DNA from: Amycolatopsis decaplanina DSM 44594 | GTDB taxonomy: Bacteria > Actinomycetota > Actinomycetes > Mycobacteriales > Pseudonocardiaceae | DNA length: 64,000 nucleotides | Direction: 5' to 3' | NCBI RefSeq assembly: GCF_000342005.1 | Contig: NZ_AOHO01000074.1 | Location: forward strand, 1-64,000 | Shown here: positions 50,257 to 58,343 of the stretch, piece after piece | Layout: every line of letters starts with the position of its first letter | How positions within the stretch are numbered: the first letter of the stretch is position 1 | Translations under genes and position numbers: made by a program | Notes under the pieces: model-generated | What the model saw: the letters and a program-made list of their open reading frames with translations, nothing else | What the model was told of the DNA's origin: nothing | The model's database searches: none

Positions 50257-51372
50257 CTAGTAGTCGCGCAGGTCGGAGACCTCGTCGCGGGCGGCGAGCT
50301 GCGCGATCCGCGCCGACGCCGCCACGCACGACACGATCACCACCGCTGCCAGCATCCCGAAGTACCCGTGCGGCGAAGGCGCTCTCTCCACGTGCGCGAG
50401 CAGTACGAACACCACCCCCAGCAGGTGCCCGCCGATCAGGCCTCCACCGCCGACGACCAGCGCGTCACCCGCGATGAACGCCGCCACCTGACGCCGTTTC
50501 CCGCCGAGCGTGCTCACGATCAGCAGATCGCGACGCCGTTCGTTGAGCGCCGCTCCGAACGACGGTCCGGCCGCGGCGGCCGCGAGGATCAGCGACGCGA
50601 TCAGGTCCACCTTGGCCGCACTGCAGCCGTCCTGGGTGAAGGCGGACGAGATCGCGAACGCCACCGCCAGCGCGACCAGCGTCACCGACCGCCCCAGCAG
50701 CGCGCTCCGCCACGAAATGGACAACGCGAGCACACCCGCGAGCCCCGAGACGAGCGGCCTGAGCACCCCGCCGATCACCCGCTTGCCCTTGCGCAGCGCC
50801 AGCTCCACCAGCCGCCACAACAGCATCGTGCCGCCCGCCCAGCCGAAGAGCGGCCAGACGAAGGCGAGCGCGAGCAGGATGAAGTCGAGGCCGTAGGGCG
50901 ACCACCACGGCGGTCCTTCGTCGGCGGGGACGAAATACCACTCGCGCACCACCGAGGGCAGGACGGCGATGGCCGCGACGGCCGTCCCGGCGAGGAGCAA
51001 GAGAACGATTTCCCAGGCGAGAGCCATGCCGGATACGGTCAGGAAACCACCGGCCAGTGACACGACGACACCGGCGAGCCCACCGGCCAGTCCGGAAGCC
51101 GCGGCTTCGGCCGAGGCCAGCCCGAGCACCTGCCCGCCGGTCGCTCCCCGGGCGCGCAGGAGATCCTGATCCGCCCGCAACGACCGCTCGGACGGAGTCG
51201 CCAGCAGCACCACGAGCACCGTCGCGGGCACCCACGGCGGTGCCGGTTCCCAGGCCCAGCCGTGTACCGCGAGCAGCGTGGTCGCGATCGCGACCCCGGC
51301 CGCGGGCACGCCGAGCCTGGCGGGACGCACGCGCGCGATCCCGCCGACCCACAGCGCCATCGCCGCGATCAC
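50257..51372 (-). CDS. ABC transporter permease, FtsX-like
   Basis: 371 residues with about eight to ten hydrophobic segments. The arrangement GATGGQVLGLASAEAAASGLAGGLAG early and GAALNERRRDLLIVSTLGGKRRQVAAFIAGDALVVGGGGLIGGHLLGVVF late resembles the membrane domains of FtsX/MacB permeases, which act in lipoprotein or peptide export. The GTG/ATG start at 51372 overlaps the upstream ATPase by four bases. It is last in a three-gene operon with two ATPase subunits that both lack normal motifs. Confidence 0.75.
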   Translation of the reverse strand: MIAAMALWVGGIARVRPARLGVPAAGVAIATTLLAVHGWAWEPAPPWVPATVLVVLLATPSERSLRADQDLLRARGATGGQVLGLASAEAAASGLAGGLAGVVVSLAGGFLTVSGMALAWEIVLLLLAGTAVAAIAVLPSVVREWYFVPADEGPPWWSPYGLDFILLALAFVWPLFGWAGGTMLLWRLVELALRKGKRVIGGVLRPLVSGLAGVLALSISWRSALLGRSVTLVALAVAFAISSAFTQDGCSAAKVDLIASLILAAAAAGPSFGAALNERRRDLLIVSTLGGKRRQVAAFIAGDALVVGGGGLIGGHLLGVVFVLLAHVERAPSPHGYFGMLAAVVIVSCVAASARIAQLAARDEVSDLRDY

Positions 51373-52028
51373 CGGTCCCGCACCAGCTTCCCGTCGACCA
51401 TCGTCCAGCGTTCGCCGAACAGCCCGGCCGGGGCCGGTTCGGCCGTGGCCACCAGCAGTCCGGCGGCCAGCTGGTCGGCGGCCCGCACGAGCCTGCCGAG
51501 GATTCGCTCCCCCGCACGCTGGTCGAGCCAGCCCGCCGGGTCGTCGGCGAGGATCAGTTTCGGCGCGGGCGCGAGCGCCCTGGCCAGGATGGCGAGCCGG
51601 AGCTGCTCACCGGTCAGGTCGCGGGGTGCCTTCTTGGCGAAGCCGGCGAGGCCTACCAGGTCCAGCGCGCCGTCGACGGCGTCACGGACCGCGGTGCCGG
51701 TCCGGCCCGCGAGGACGAGCGGCAGGGCGACGTTGAGCCGGACGTCGAGATCGCGCAGCAGCCCGCCGTCCTGCAGCACCAGCCCGATCAGGTCGGGACC
51801 CGGCGGCGACGGCTCGAAGGCAGGCCACTCGATGGTGCCCGCCGTCGGTTTCTTCAACCCGGCGAGCAGGTGCAGCAGCGTGGTCTTCCCGGCGCCCGCC
51901 CTGCCGGTCACCACCGCACGGGTCTCCGCGCCGATCACGCAGGTGACGCCGTGCACGGCGACCACGGCGGTCAGCCCGGAACCATAGGTGTGCGCCAGCT
52001 CGTCGGTACGGACCAGTGGTGCCGTCAC
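51369..52028 (-). CDS. ABC transporter ATPase with degenerate signature and Walker B
   Basis: 219 residues. Walker A GRAGAGKTTL is intact; the Q-loop reads LVLQDGGLL. The signature is LTGEQLRLAI rather than LSGGQ, and Walker B is LILADDPAGWLD, with Asp in place of the catalytic Glu. The D-loop region and the switch His (TAEPAPAG) are also atypical. It likely binds ATP but hydrolyses weakly. It overlaps its neighbours by four bases on each side. Confidence 0.82.
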   Translation of the reverse strand: MTAPLVRTDELAHTYGSGLTAVVAVHGVTCVIGAETRAVVTGRAGAGKTTLLHLLAGLKKPTAGTIEWPAFEPSPPGPDLIGLVLQDGGLLRDLDVRLNVALPLVLAGRTGTAVRDAVDGALDLVGLAGFAKKAPRDLTGEQLRLAILARALAPAPKLILADDPAGWLDQRAGERILGRLVRAADQLAAGLLVATAEPAPAGLFGERWTMVDGKLVRDR

Positions 52029-52540
52029 GCCACTCTCACGATCCGGTGCGCGGCCGCCGCTATCTGGGGGTCACGGGTCGCCACGACGACGGCCGTCCCG
52101 CGGGCCGCGACGGCGCACAGCAGATCCATGAGTTCGAGCGTGGCGAGCCCGTCGAGTTCACCGGCCGGTTCGTCCGCGAGGACCACCTCCGGCGCTCCGG
52201 CCAGGGCGACGGCCACTCCGGCCCGCGCACCTTCCAGCGCCGACAGCGTGCCTGGATAGGCGTCACCGCGTCCGGCCAGCCCGACCAGTCCGAGCAGGTC
52301 GTCGGCGGTGGGGAGGGAGCGGCGGCCGGCGAGCCTCCCCGCCAGCACGACGTTCTGCCCGATGGTGAGGTGATCGAAGAGATTCCCGCGCCTGAGCAGC
52401 ACTCCGACGCCGGGAGCGCCGCCGGGAGCGCCGCCACTTCCGGCGGGCAGCACGGCCACACACTCGCCCGGGACGGCGAACCGGACAAGGGGGACGGATC
52501 CGGGCCCCGGGCCTGCCATGACGGCGGCTCGTCGGCGCAT
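52025..52540 (-). CDS. ABC ATPase-like protein lacking Walker A
   Basis: 171 residues, shorter than a normal ABC domain. Where Walker A should be it reads AVLPAGSGGAPGGAPG, with no GKS/T. The Q-loop-like VLLRRGNLFDHLTIGQNVVLAG, a weak signature (GTLSALEGARAGVAVAL), Walker B VVLADEPAGELD with a normal Glu, and a final VATRDPQ are present. It is thus complementary to the next gene, which keeps Walker A but loses the Glu. The two probably form a heterodimer. ATG 52540 diverges from the kinase gene; ATG 52519 is also possible. Confidence 0.72.
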   Translation of the reverse strand: MRRRAAVMAGPGPGSVPLVRFAVPGECVAVLPAGSGGAPGGAPGVGVLLRRGNLFDHLTIGQNVVLAGRLAGRRSLPTADDLLGLVGLAGRGDAYPGTLSALEGARAGVAVALAGAPEVVLADEPAGELDGLATLELMDLLCAVAARGTAVVVATRDPQIAAAAHRIVRVA

Positions 52541-52562
52541 TGCCCCAAGGTAAGGCGAACGG

Positions 52563-52592
52563 GGTCAACATCGGCTTGACCTCAGGTCAACG
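52563..52592. promoter_or_regulatory. GGTCAAC repeats between ABC operon and kinase gene
   Basis: GGTCAAC at 52563-52569 and again at 52585-52591, 22 bp apart, and TTGACC-TCA-GGTCAA (52576-52590), a perfect inverted pair. Direct repeats at two helical turns suit an OmpR-type regulator, possibly the one at 49457. Confidence 0.5.
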
Positions 52593-52647
52593 GACGGCAA
52601 AATATCGCGCCGGGTGGGTGATCCTCATCGTCGTCGGCCACACTCTG

Positions 52648-53985
52648 TCCGTGCGCCGCCGGATCGTCACCCTCACCGTGCTGGCCGCGGTGCTGGCGAT
52701 CACCCTCTTCGGGGCGCCGCTGGCCATCGCGGTCGCCAGGTTCCACGAGGGCAACTCGACCCACGACCTCGAACGGGTCGCCGACACGGTCGTCCTCGAC
52801 GTGACCGGCGAACTCGCCAACGGCCGGGTCCCGGAGCTCAAGCCGATCAAACCGGACAAGGACCGGATCCGCGGGATCAGGGTCGCGGTCTACACCCCGA
52901 CCGGCAGGCTCCTGACCGGCAACGGCCCGGCCAGCGAAGACCGCTTCGTCCGCGAAGCGCACTACACCGACATGGCGACCGGGACCCGCGACGACGAGGT
53001 GGTCCTGGCCGTCCCGGTGCTCAGTGGACCATCACTGGTGGGAGTGGTCCGCGCCGCCCATCCCCGGTCCGAACTGGACGCCTTGATCCGGATGACCTGG
53101 CTGAAGATGGCCGCGCTCGCCGGACTCGCGATCGGGGCCAGCTGGCTGATCGGGCGCCGGATCGCCACCCGGCTGGCGCGGCCGCTGGAGGATTTGGCCG
53201 GCACCGCCGAACGCCTCGGCGAAGGCGATTTCACCGTCCGCGCCCGCCGGACCGGGGTCCGCGAGATCGATCAGGTCGCCGAAGCCCTCGACGTCACGTC
53301 CGAGCGGATCGGAGAGACGCTGGAACGCGAGCGGACCTTCTCCTCCGACGCCTCTCACCAGCTGCGGACGCCGCTGACCGGGCTACGCCTGCAACTGGAA
53401 GCCGCGCTGGAAAGCCCTGACCGCGACCCCTACGCGACGATCCGCGACGGCATCGCGTCGGCCGACCGGCTGGAACGCACCATCGACGACCTGCTGGCGC
53501 TGGCCAAGCAGATCAGGGCCCCGCGTGCGCTGCTCGACCTGGGCAAACTCTTCGAAGAGGTCCGGCAGACCTGGCACGGCCTGCTCGCCGGACGCGGCCG
53601 CGCGCTGCGGATCAGCGGACGTAAGGCTCTGCCGGCGCGGGCGGCGGACGCGGCCGTGCGACAGGTGCTCGCCGTGCTGCTGGACAACGCGGCGGCGCAC
53701 GGACGCGGCACGGTCTCCGTCCTCGCGCGCGACGCCGGGGACGCGCTGGCCATCGACGTCAGCGACGAGGGCGCCATCGAGGACGGGCGCGATCCGTTCG
53801 TGACCGAGGACCGGACCGAGGAGCGCGAGGGCAACGGGATCGGGCTGCGGCTGGCGCGGAGCCTGGCCGAGGCGGAAGGCGGGCGGCTGCGGCTGACCAG
53901 CCCGTCGCCGACGACGTTCACGCTGCTTCTGCCCGCCGAACGCCCCTCACCGCGAAATGAAGAAGGCCCGGGCCTGGCGAGCTAG
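52648..53985 (+). CDS. sensor histidine kinase
   Basis: 445 residues from GTG 52648 (MRRRIVTLTVLAAVLAITLFG). A membrane helix, an extracytoplasmic loop of about 120 residues, a second helix (MAALAGLAIGASWLIG), HAMP, HisKA with His237 (SSDASHQLRTPLTGL), and an HATPase that is short but has LLDNAAAHG (N box) and GNGIGLRLARSLAEA. The G1 box DEGAIEDGRDPF lacks the usual DxGxG. An earlier GTG at 52618 is possible. It probably pairs with the regulator at 49457. Confidence 0.9.
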   Translation, partial: SVRRRIVTLTVLAAVLAITLFGAPLAIAVARFHEGNSTHDLERVADTVVLDVTGELANGRVPELKPIKPDKDRIRGIRVAVYTPTGRLLTGNGPASEDRFVREAHYTDMATGTRDDEVVLAVPVLSGPSLVGVVRAAHPRSELDALIRMTWLKMAALAGLAIGASWLIGRRIATRLARPLEDLAGTAERLGEGDFTVRARRTGVREIDQVAEALDVTSERIGETLERERTFSSDASHQLRTPLTGLRLQLEAALESPDRDPYATIRDGIASADRLERTIDDLLALAKQIRAPRALLDLGKLFEEVRQTWHGLLAGRGRALRISGRKALPARAADAAVRQVLAVLLDNAAAHGRGTVSVLARDAGDALAIDVSDEGAIEDGRDPFVTEDRTEEREGNGIGLRLARSLAEAEGGRLRLTSPSPTTFTLLLPAERPSPRNEEGPGLAS

Positions 53986-54005
53986 GGGGGGTTACTCGCC
54001 AGGCC
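53971..54005 (+). terminator. terminator of the kinase gene
   Basis: Perfect 11-bp arms GGCCTGGCGAG (53971-53981) and CTCGCCAGGCC (53995-54005). The stem starts inside the last codons of the kinase. The rest of the gap to 54187 shows nothing else recognisable. Confidence 0.75.
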
Positions 54006-54186
54006 GGGCCGGTAGGAGGCAAACGCGCCCCGACAGCGCGCACGGCATGCCACCTGAATGAAGACCGTAAAGACCAGCGGGCCAACAGACGGTACACGCC
54101 GGATTAACTGACACTTTGCTTTTCGATGTCACAGAAATTCGGTGACCGCCCAGCCGGGCTGAATCGATCGTGGGAAGATTGAACGC

Positions 54187-54807
54187 ATGACCACCGAGCC
54201 GGCGCCGAGATGGCGGAGACTGGAACCGGACGAACGCAAGGAGCAGATCTTCGCCTGCGCGGCCCGGCTTTTCGGGGACCGCCCGTACTCGGAAGTGTCC
54301 ACTTCGGACATCGCGGCGGAGGCCGGGGTCGCCAGGGGTCTGATCAACCATTACTTCGGCACGAAACGCGAACTCTATCTGGAGATCATCCGGCGGGCGC
54401 TGACCGTGCCGCGGCTCGCGGTCGAGATCCTGCCGGAGGGCCCGCTCGAACTGCGCGCCGATGTCGCCATCGACTGGTTCCTGGACATGGTCACCAGCCA
54501 GGAGAAGATGTGGCTGGCCGCGATCGCGCCGGAGGGTATCGGCCGGGACCTCGAGGTCGAACGGATCCTCGAAGAGGCCGATCGCGAATCGGCGGACCGG
54601 GTGCTCGAAGCGGTCGGGCTCTCCCGCGAGAGCGAACACGGGCCGGAGCTGAACGCGCTGGTCCGCGCGTTCGGCGGGATGGTCAAGGCGGCGGGCCGCG
54701 AATGGCTCGTGCGCGGTTCGCTCGATCGCGCGCAGGTGCACACGTTGCTCAGCAAGTCGCTGGTCACGCTGGTCGGCGACGTCTTCCCCGAGATTCAGCG
54801 CGGCTGA
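54187..54807 (+). CDS. TetR-family transcriptional regulator
   Basis: 206 residues. An N-terminal TetR HTH (RKEQIFACAARLFGDRPYSEVSTSDIAAEAGVARGLINHYFGTKRELYLEII) is followed by a ligand-binding domain of the kind found in small actinobacterial TetR proteins (IDWFLDMVTSQEKMWLAAI...LVRAFGGMVKAAGREWLVRGSLDRAQVHTLL). The target and ligand are unknown; no catabolic gene adjoins it. It converges on a second TetR gene over a strong hairpin. Confidence 0.9.
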   Translation: MTTEPAPRWRRLEPDERKEQIFACAARLFGDRPYSEVSTSDIAAEAGVARGLINHYFGTKRELYLEIIRRALTVPRLAVEILPEGPLELRADVAIDWFLDMVTSQEKMWLAAIAPEGIGRDLEVERILEEADRESADRVLEAVGLSRESEHGPELNALVRAFGGMVKAAGREWLVRGSLDRAQVHTLLSKSLVTLVGDVFPEIQRG

Positions 54808-54814
54808 GAAGGGA

Positions 54815-54858
54815 GAAGCCCCCGGCACCTCGAGGGGGAGGTTGGTGCCAGGGGCTTC
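54815..54858. terminator. bidirectional terminator between two TetR genes
   Basis: 15-bp arms GAAGCCCCCGGCACC (54815-54829) and GGTGCCAGGGGCTTC (54844-54858), one mismatch, between two converging genes. Confidence 0.75.
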
Positions 54859-54907
54859 GGGACCGGTGACGAGCACCGGTATTCCTCCACACTACGCCGA
54901 TTCACTG

Positions 54908-55645
54908 TCACGGCTCTGTCAAACTTCCGAGAGCGTTCAACTGGGTGAGCCGGAGTTCGAGTCCGTCGAGACAACGCTGCACGGCGTAATCGTAAAGACG
55001 CTCGTAGTACCCGGCCGCGAGGTCGGGATCCGTCACCAGCGCCGAGATCGACTCGCCCAGCGCCGCCATGCCCGGCAGGTCCTCGCGCGTGCGATACGCC
55101 GCATAGCCCTCGCATCGGTCGAGCTGGAGCGCCATCGCGCTCTCGCGGTCGTCCTCCATCGCGACGAACTGGCAGGCGGTGGCGAGCAGCAGGTTGTAGG
55201 CGAACGGCGCCTCACTCCCGAAGCCCGCCGCGAGCAGGCGGCCGATCCCGGTGTTCATGGTCGGCACGGCGGCGGCGACCGACGGCCCGAACAGGGCCAG
55301 CCGTCGCGCCGAACCGGGATAGCGGCGCAGGACGGTCCGCACGGTCGGCAGGAACTCGCCGAACCAGTCCCGCCACGCCCACGTCTCGTCGGGCAGGGTC
55401 AGTTCGCCGACCACCCGGTCGAGTACCGCGACGACGACGGTGTCCCGGTCGCCCACGTGGTGGTAGATCACCGCGGGGTAGGCGTCGACGGCGGCCGCGA
55501 GCTGCCGCAGCGTCCAGTTCTCCAGGCCCGACTCGGCCGACAGCTCCAGCGCGGCGTCGACGATCCGGTCCCTGGTGACCGCCGGTCGTCCGGAAGCCGC
55601 GCGGGACCTCGGGCGGGAACCCGCGTCTTCGGAGAAAGTCGGCAT
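54908..55645 (-). CDS. TetR-family transcriptional regulator (TetR_C-type)
   Basis: 245 residues. After a basic N-terminal tail comes the HTH (RDRIVDAALELSAESGLENWTLRQLAAAVDAYPAVIYHHVGDRDTVVVAVLDRVV), then a C-terminal domain of the TetR_C_1 type with WRDWFGEFLPTVRTVLRRYPGSARRL. ATG 55645. It diverges from the alpha/beta hydrolase at 55707 over about 60 bp, so it probably controls that gene. Confidence 0.9.
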   Translation of the reverse strand: MPTFSEDAGSRPRSRAASGRPAVTRDRIVDAALELSAESGLENWTLRQLAAAVDAYPAVIYHHVGDRDTVVVAVLDRVVGELTLPDETWAWRDWFGEFLPTVRTVLRRYPGSARRLALFGPSVAAAVPTMNTGIGRLLAAGFGSEAPFAYNLLLATACQFVAMEDDRESAMALQLDRCEGYAAYRTREDLPGMAALGESISALVTDPDLAAGYYERLYDYAVQRCLDGLELRLTQLNALGSLTEP

Positions 55646-55706
55646 GCGGGCTACCGTATCCGCATTCGGCTGGTCGTACGGCGGGGGCTTCCGGCAGGAT
55701 CAGGAC

Positions 55707-56576
55707 ATGCCCCGCGCGCGTGTGAACGGCCTCGAACTCGAGTACGACACCTTCGGCTCCCCCGAGGATCCACCGCTCGTCCTGGTGATGGGGCTCGGCG
55801 CCCAGATGGTGACGTGGGAGGTCGGCTTCTGCGAACTGCTCGCCGCGGGCGGGCTCCACGTCGTCCGGTTCGACAACCGCGACATCGGCCTCTCGTCCTA
55901 TCTGGACGATCTCCCCGCACCGGATCTTGCCGCGCTCGCCGCGGGCGACCTGACCTCCGCGCCGTACCTGCTGTCCGATCTCGCCGCCGACGTCACCGGG
56001 CTGTTCGACGCGCTCGGGTTCGCACGCGCGCACGTCGTCGGCGCGTCGATGGGCGGGATGATCGTGCAGCAGCTGGCGATCGACTCGCCAGGGCGGCTGC
56101 TCAGCCTGACGTCGATCATGTCGACCACCGGGGATCCCTCGGTCGGGCATCCGGAGCCCGCCGCGCTCGCCGGGCTGACGCGGCCGCCCGCCGCCACCCG
56201 GGAGCAGGCGATCGAAGACTGCGTCGAGTGGTTCAAGCTCGTGGGTTCGCCCGGTCACCCGACCGACGTGGAGTTCCAGCGGATGAAGGCCGCCCGCAAC
56301 TACGACCGGGCGAATCATCCCGCCGGCGCGTTGCGGCAGGCCGCCGCCGTCGTCGCTTCGGGTGACCGCACGGCGAAGCTGCGAGAGGTCCACGTCCCGA
56401 CGCTCGTCATCCACGGCGAGAGCGACCCGCTGATCAACGTCAGCGGCGGAAAGGCGACCGCGGAAGCGATCCCGGACGCCGAACTGCTGCTGTTCCCCGG
56501 TATGGGGCACGATCTGCCGCGGCAGCTGTGGCCCGCGATCGCCGACGCGATCATCGCGCACACGCGCAAGGCCTGA
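55707..56576 (+). CDS. alpha/beta-fold hydrolase
   Basis: 289 residues. Oxyanion region MGLGAQMVTW, strand VVRFDNRDIGLSS, nucleophile GASMGGMIV, acid in HGESDPLI and catalytic His in GMGHDLPR. This subgroup includes esterases such as aclacinomycin methylesterase-like RdmC; the substrate is unknown. The ATG at 55707 follows AGGATCAGGAC. The frame is open to 55575, but the upstream part overlaps the TetR gene and looks non-coding. Confidence 0.9.
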   Translation: MPRARVNGLELEYDTFGSPEDPPLVLVMGLGAQMVTWEVGFCELLAAGGLHVVRFDNRDIGLSSYLDDLPAPDLAALAAGDLTSAPYLLSDLAADVTGLFDALGFARAHVVGASMGGMIVQQLAIDSPGRLLSLTSIMSTTGDPSVGHPEPAALAGLTRPPAATREQAIEDCVEWFKLVGSPGHPTDVEFQRMKAARNYDRANHPAGALRQAAAVVASGDRTAKLREVHVPTLVIHGESDPLINVSGGKATAEAIPDAELLLFPGMGHDLPRQLWPAIADAIIAHTRKA

Positions 56577-56667
56577 GGCGTCAGGATTCCGTCAAGCTTC
56601 CGGGCGGCGGCGTAGGGAAGCCGTTCACGCGGGCGGCACGGCCGGTGACGTGGAGTTGACTGGGCGG

Positions 56668-57078
56668 ATGAGGAATCCCGAGTGCTTCGGCTTCCCGTTC
56701 GGTTGTGTCTCCGTCGTCGTCGTGGCGTCGGTCGCCGGACTCCTCGGTTCGGCGCGACATCACAGCTTTTCCCTGCTGTCATTGGGTTTCGTCGTGCTCG
56801 TCGCCGGCATCGTGACGAGCTTGACCGCGACCGCCGGGACGGCGGTGATCGCCTGGGGTGTCCATTCGGGATTCACCATCGGAGCGTCGGGCGCCCTCCG
56901 GTTCACCGCCGAAACCGGTGCCGCCGCGGTCGTGTTCGCCGCCGCGGCCGGGCTCGGCGCGCTCGCCGGAGCGGCACGGCGCGGCCGGTGGGTTCAGCGG
57001 GCGACGACCATCGCGACCACCGTCGTGAAGGATCCGCCGACGTTCAAGGTCAGCGCTTTCCGTACCCCTTCGATCTGA
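56668..57078 (+). CDS. small hypothetical membrane protein
   Basis: 136 residues from ATG 56668 (GTG 56650 possible). Four hydrophobic segments: FGCVSVVVVASVAGLLG, FSLLSLGFVVLVAGIVTSL, TAGTAVIAWGVHSGFTIGA, AAAVVFAAAAGLGALAGAA. This is the pattern of small actinobacterial membrane proteins without known function. Its last 85 bases overlap the 3' end of the convergent thiolase gene, so the C-terminal residues (VVKDPPTFKVSAFRTPSI) may be an extension into that gene's sequence. Confidence 0.55.
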   Translation: MRNPECFGFPFGCVSVVVVASVAGLLGSARHHSFSLLSLGFVVLVAGIVTSLTATAGTAVIAWGVHSGFTIGASGALRFTAETGAAAVVFAAAAGLGALAGAARRGRWVQRATTIATTVVKDPPTFKVSAFRTPSI

Positions 57079-58217
57079 AGCGGCCCGGCGGTCCCGGCGA
57101 CCTGACGCGCGGCGTCGTGCACCATCCGCACCCCGGTCGCGCCGACCGGGTGACCGAGCCCGAGCAGCCCCCCGCCGGGGTTCACCGGGAGGACGCCGTC
57201 CCGCGCGATCCCACCGGATTCGATCAGCCGTCCCGCCGATCCCGGTGGGGCCGCGCCGAGGTGTTCCAGCGCCACGAGCGCGGTGATGGTGAAACAGTCG
57301 TGCAGTTCGACGACGTCCATCTCCTCGGCGCCGGAGACCTCCGCGCGCCGGTACGCGTCGAGCACGGCGCCGCGCAGATGCGGGAACAGGTACTCCTGCC
57401 CTTCGGCGCGATCCAGCTTGCCCCGCAACGACAAATGCGCCGTCCGGTGCCCGAAGCCCGCCAGCCGGGGGACTTCCGCGAGGTCGTGTCTCCGGCGTTT
57501 CGCCCACTCCGCGGCGAACGCCGGTGAGGCGAGCACGATCGCGGCGGCTCCGTCGGAGATGCGGCCGCAGTCGTTCTTGCGCAGGACACCTTCCACGACC
57601 GGGTTCAGGCGGTCGTCCTGGCCGAACGAGCCGTCGGGGAAACTCCAGTCCCGCGCCTGCGCCATCGGGTTGAGCGCGGCGTTCGCGAAAGCGTTGCGGG
57701 CGAACAGTCCGAGGTGCCCGGGATTCAGTCCGTAGCACCAGTCGTAGACATCGGCGACGTCGGCGAACAAGGCGGGCCAAGGGAATTCCGCCGACTTCGC
57801 CTCAGCGCCGACCCAGGCCGCGGAGCCCAGGTGCCCGGCCGCCGTCCGCGCGTCGGTGTTGCGCATGATCTCCAGCCCCGTCACCAGCGCGACGTCGTAA
57901 CGACCGGACTCGATGTCCGCGCTCGCGGCGAGCACCGCCGTCCCGCCCGAAGCGCACGCGGCCTCGTGCCGGACGCTCGGCACACCGTCAAGGTCAGGGA
58001 CGGCCGCGACCAGCAGCCCGCCGAGCTGGGCCTGGCCGGTGAACAGTTCGGCGGCCAGGTTGGCGACGTGGGCGACGCCGACGTCGTTCGTCTCGACCTG
58101 TGCGTCCACCAAGGCGTCGGGCACCACCTCGGCGAACATCTCGAACAGCCCGCCGCCCTCTTTCGCGAAATTCCGCGCGAAATCGGTCTGTGCCCCGCCC
58201 AGTACGAAGACCGTCAT
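56994..58217 (-). CDS. thiolase family protein (SCP-x-like acetyl-CoA acetyltransferase)
   Basis: 407 residues. Nucleophile Cys in HEAACASGG, active His in DVVELHDCFTITAL and the C-terminal GHPVGATG motif; the overall form is like sterol-carrier-protein thiolases, used in side-chain or fatty-acid degradation. It would cleave 3-ketoacyl-CoA or condense acyl-CoA. The ATG at 58217 has AAGGGGGAACG upstream, which excludes the longer frame. No DUF35/OB partner gene is adjacent, unlike many SCP-x loci. Confidence 0.9.
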   Translation of the reverse strand: MTVFVLGGAQTDFARNFAKEGGGLFEMFAEVVPDALVDAQVETNDVGVAHVANLAAELFTGQAQLGGLLVAAVPDLDGVPSVRHEAACASGGTAVLAASADIESGRYDVALVTGLEIMRNTDARTAAGHLGSAAWVGAEAKSAEFPWPALFADVADVYDWCYGLNPGHLGLFARNAFANAALNPMAQARDWSFPDGSFGQDDRLNPVVEGVLRKNDCGRISDGAAAIVLASPAFAAEWAKRRRHDLAEVPRLAGFGHRTAHLSLRGKLDRAEGQEYLFPHLRGAVLDAYRRAEVSGAEEMDVVELHDCFTITALVALEHLGAAPPGSAGRLIESGGIARDGVLPVNPGGGLLGLGHPVGATGVRMVHDAARQVAGTAGPLQIEGVRKALTLNVGGSFTTVVAMVVAR

Positions 58218-58238
58218 CGGCCCGTTCCCCCTTCTGGT

Positions 58239-58287
58239 GCCGTGTCCGAGTCGCCCCACCCCCTGGCAGGGGCGACTCGGACACGGC
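58239..58287. repeat. long palindrome upstream of the thiolase
   Basis: Perfect 19-bp arms GCCGTGTCCGAGTCGCCCC (58239-58257) and complement (58269-58287), loop 11 bases. It lies 22 bases upstream of the thiolase start and downstream of the carotenoid oxygenase stop, so it could terminate the latter. It belongs to the class of intergenic palindromes seen throughout the window. Confidence 0.8.
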
Positions 58288-58343
58288 TTTCCGGCCCTGA
58301 CGCGCCCGCCCACACCGGCGGCGGTGGGCGAGCGCGAAGGGGA

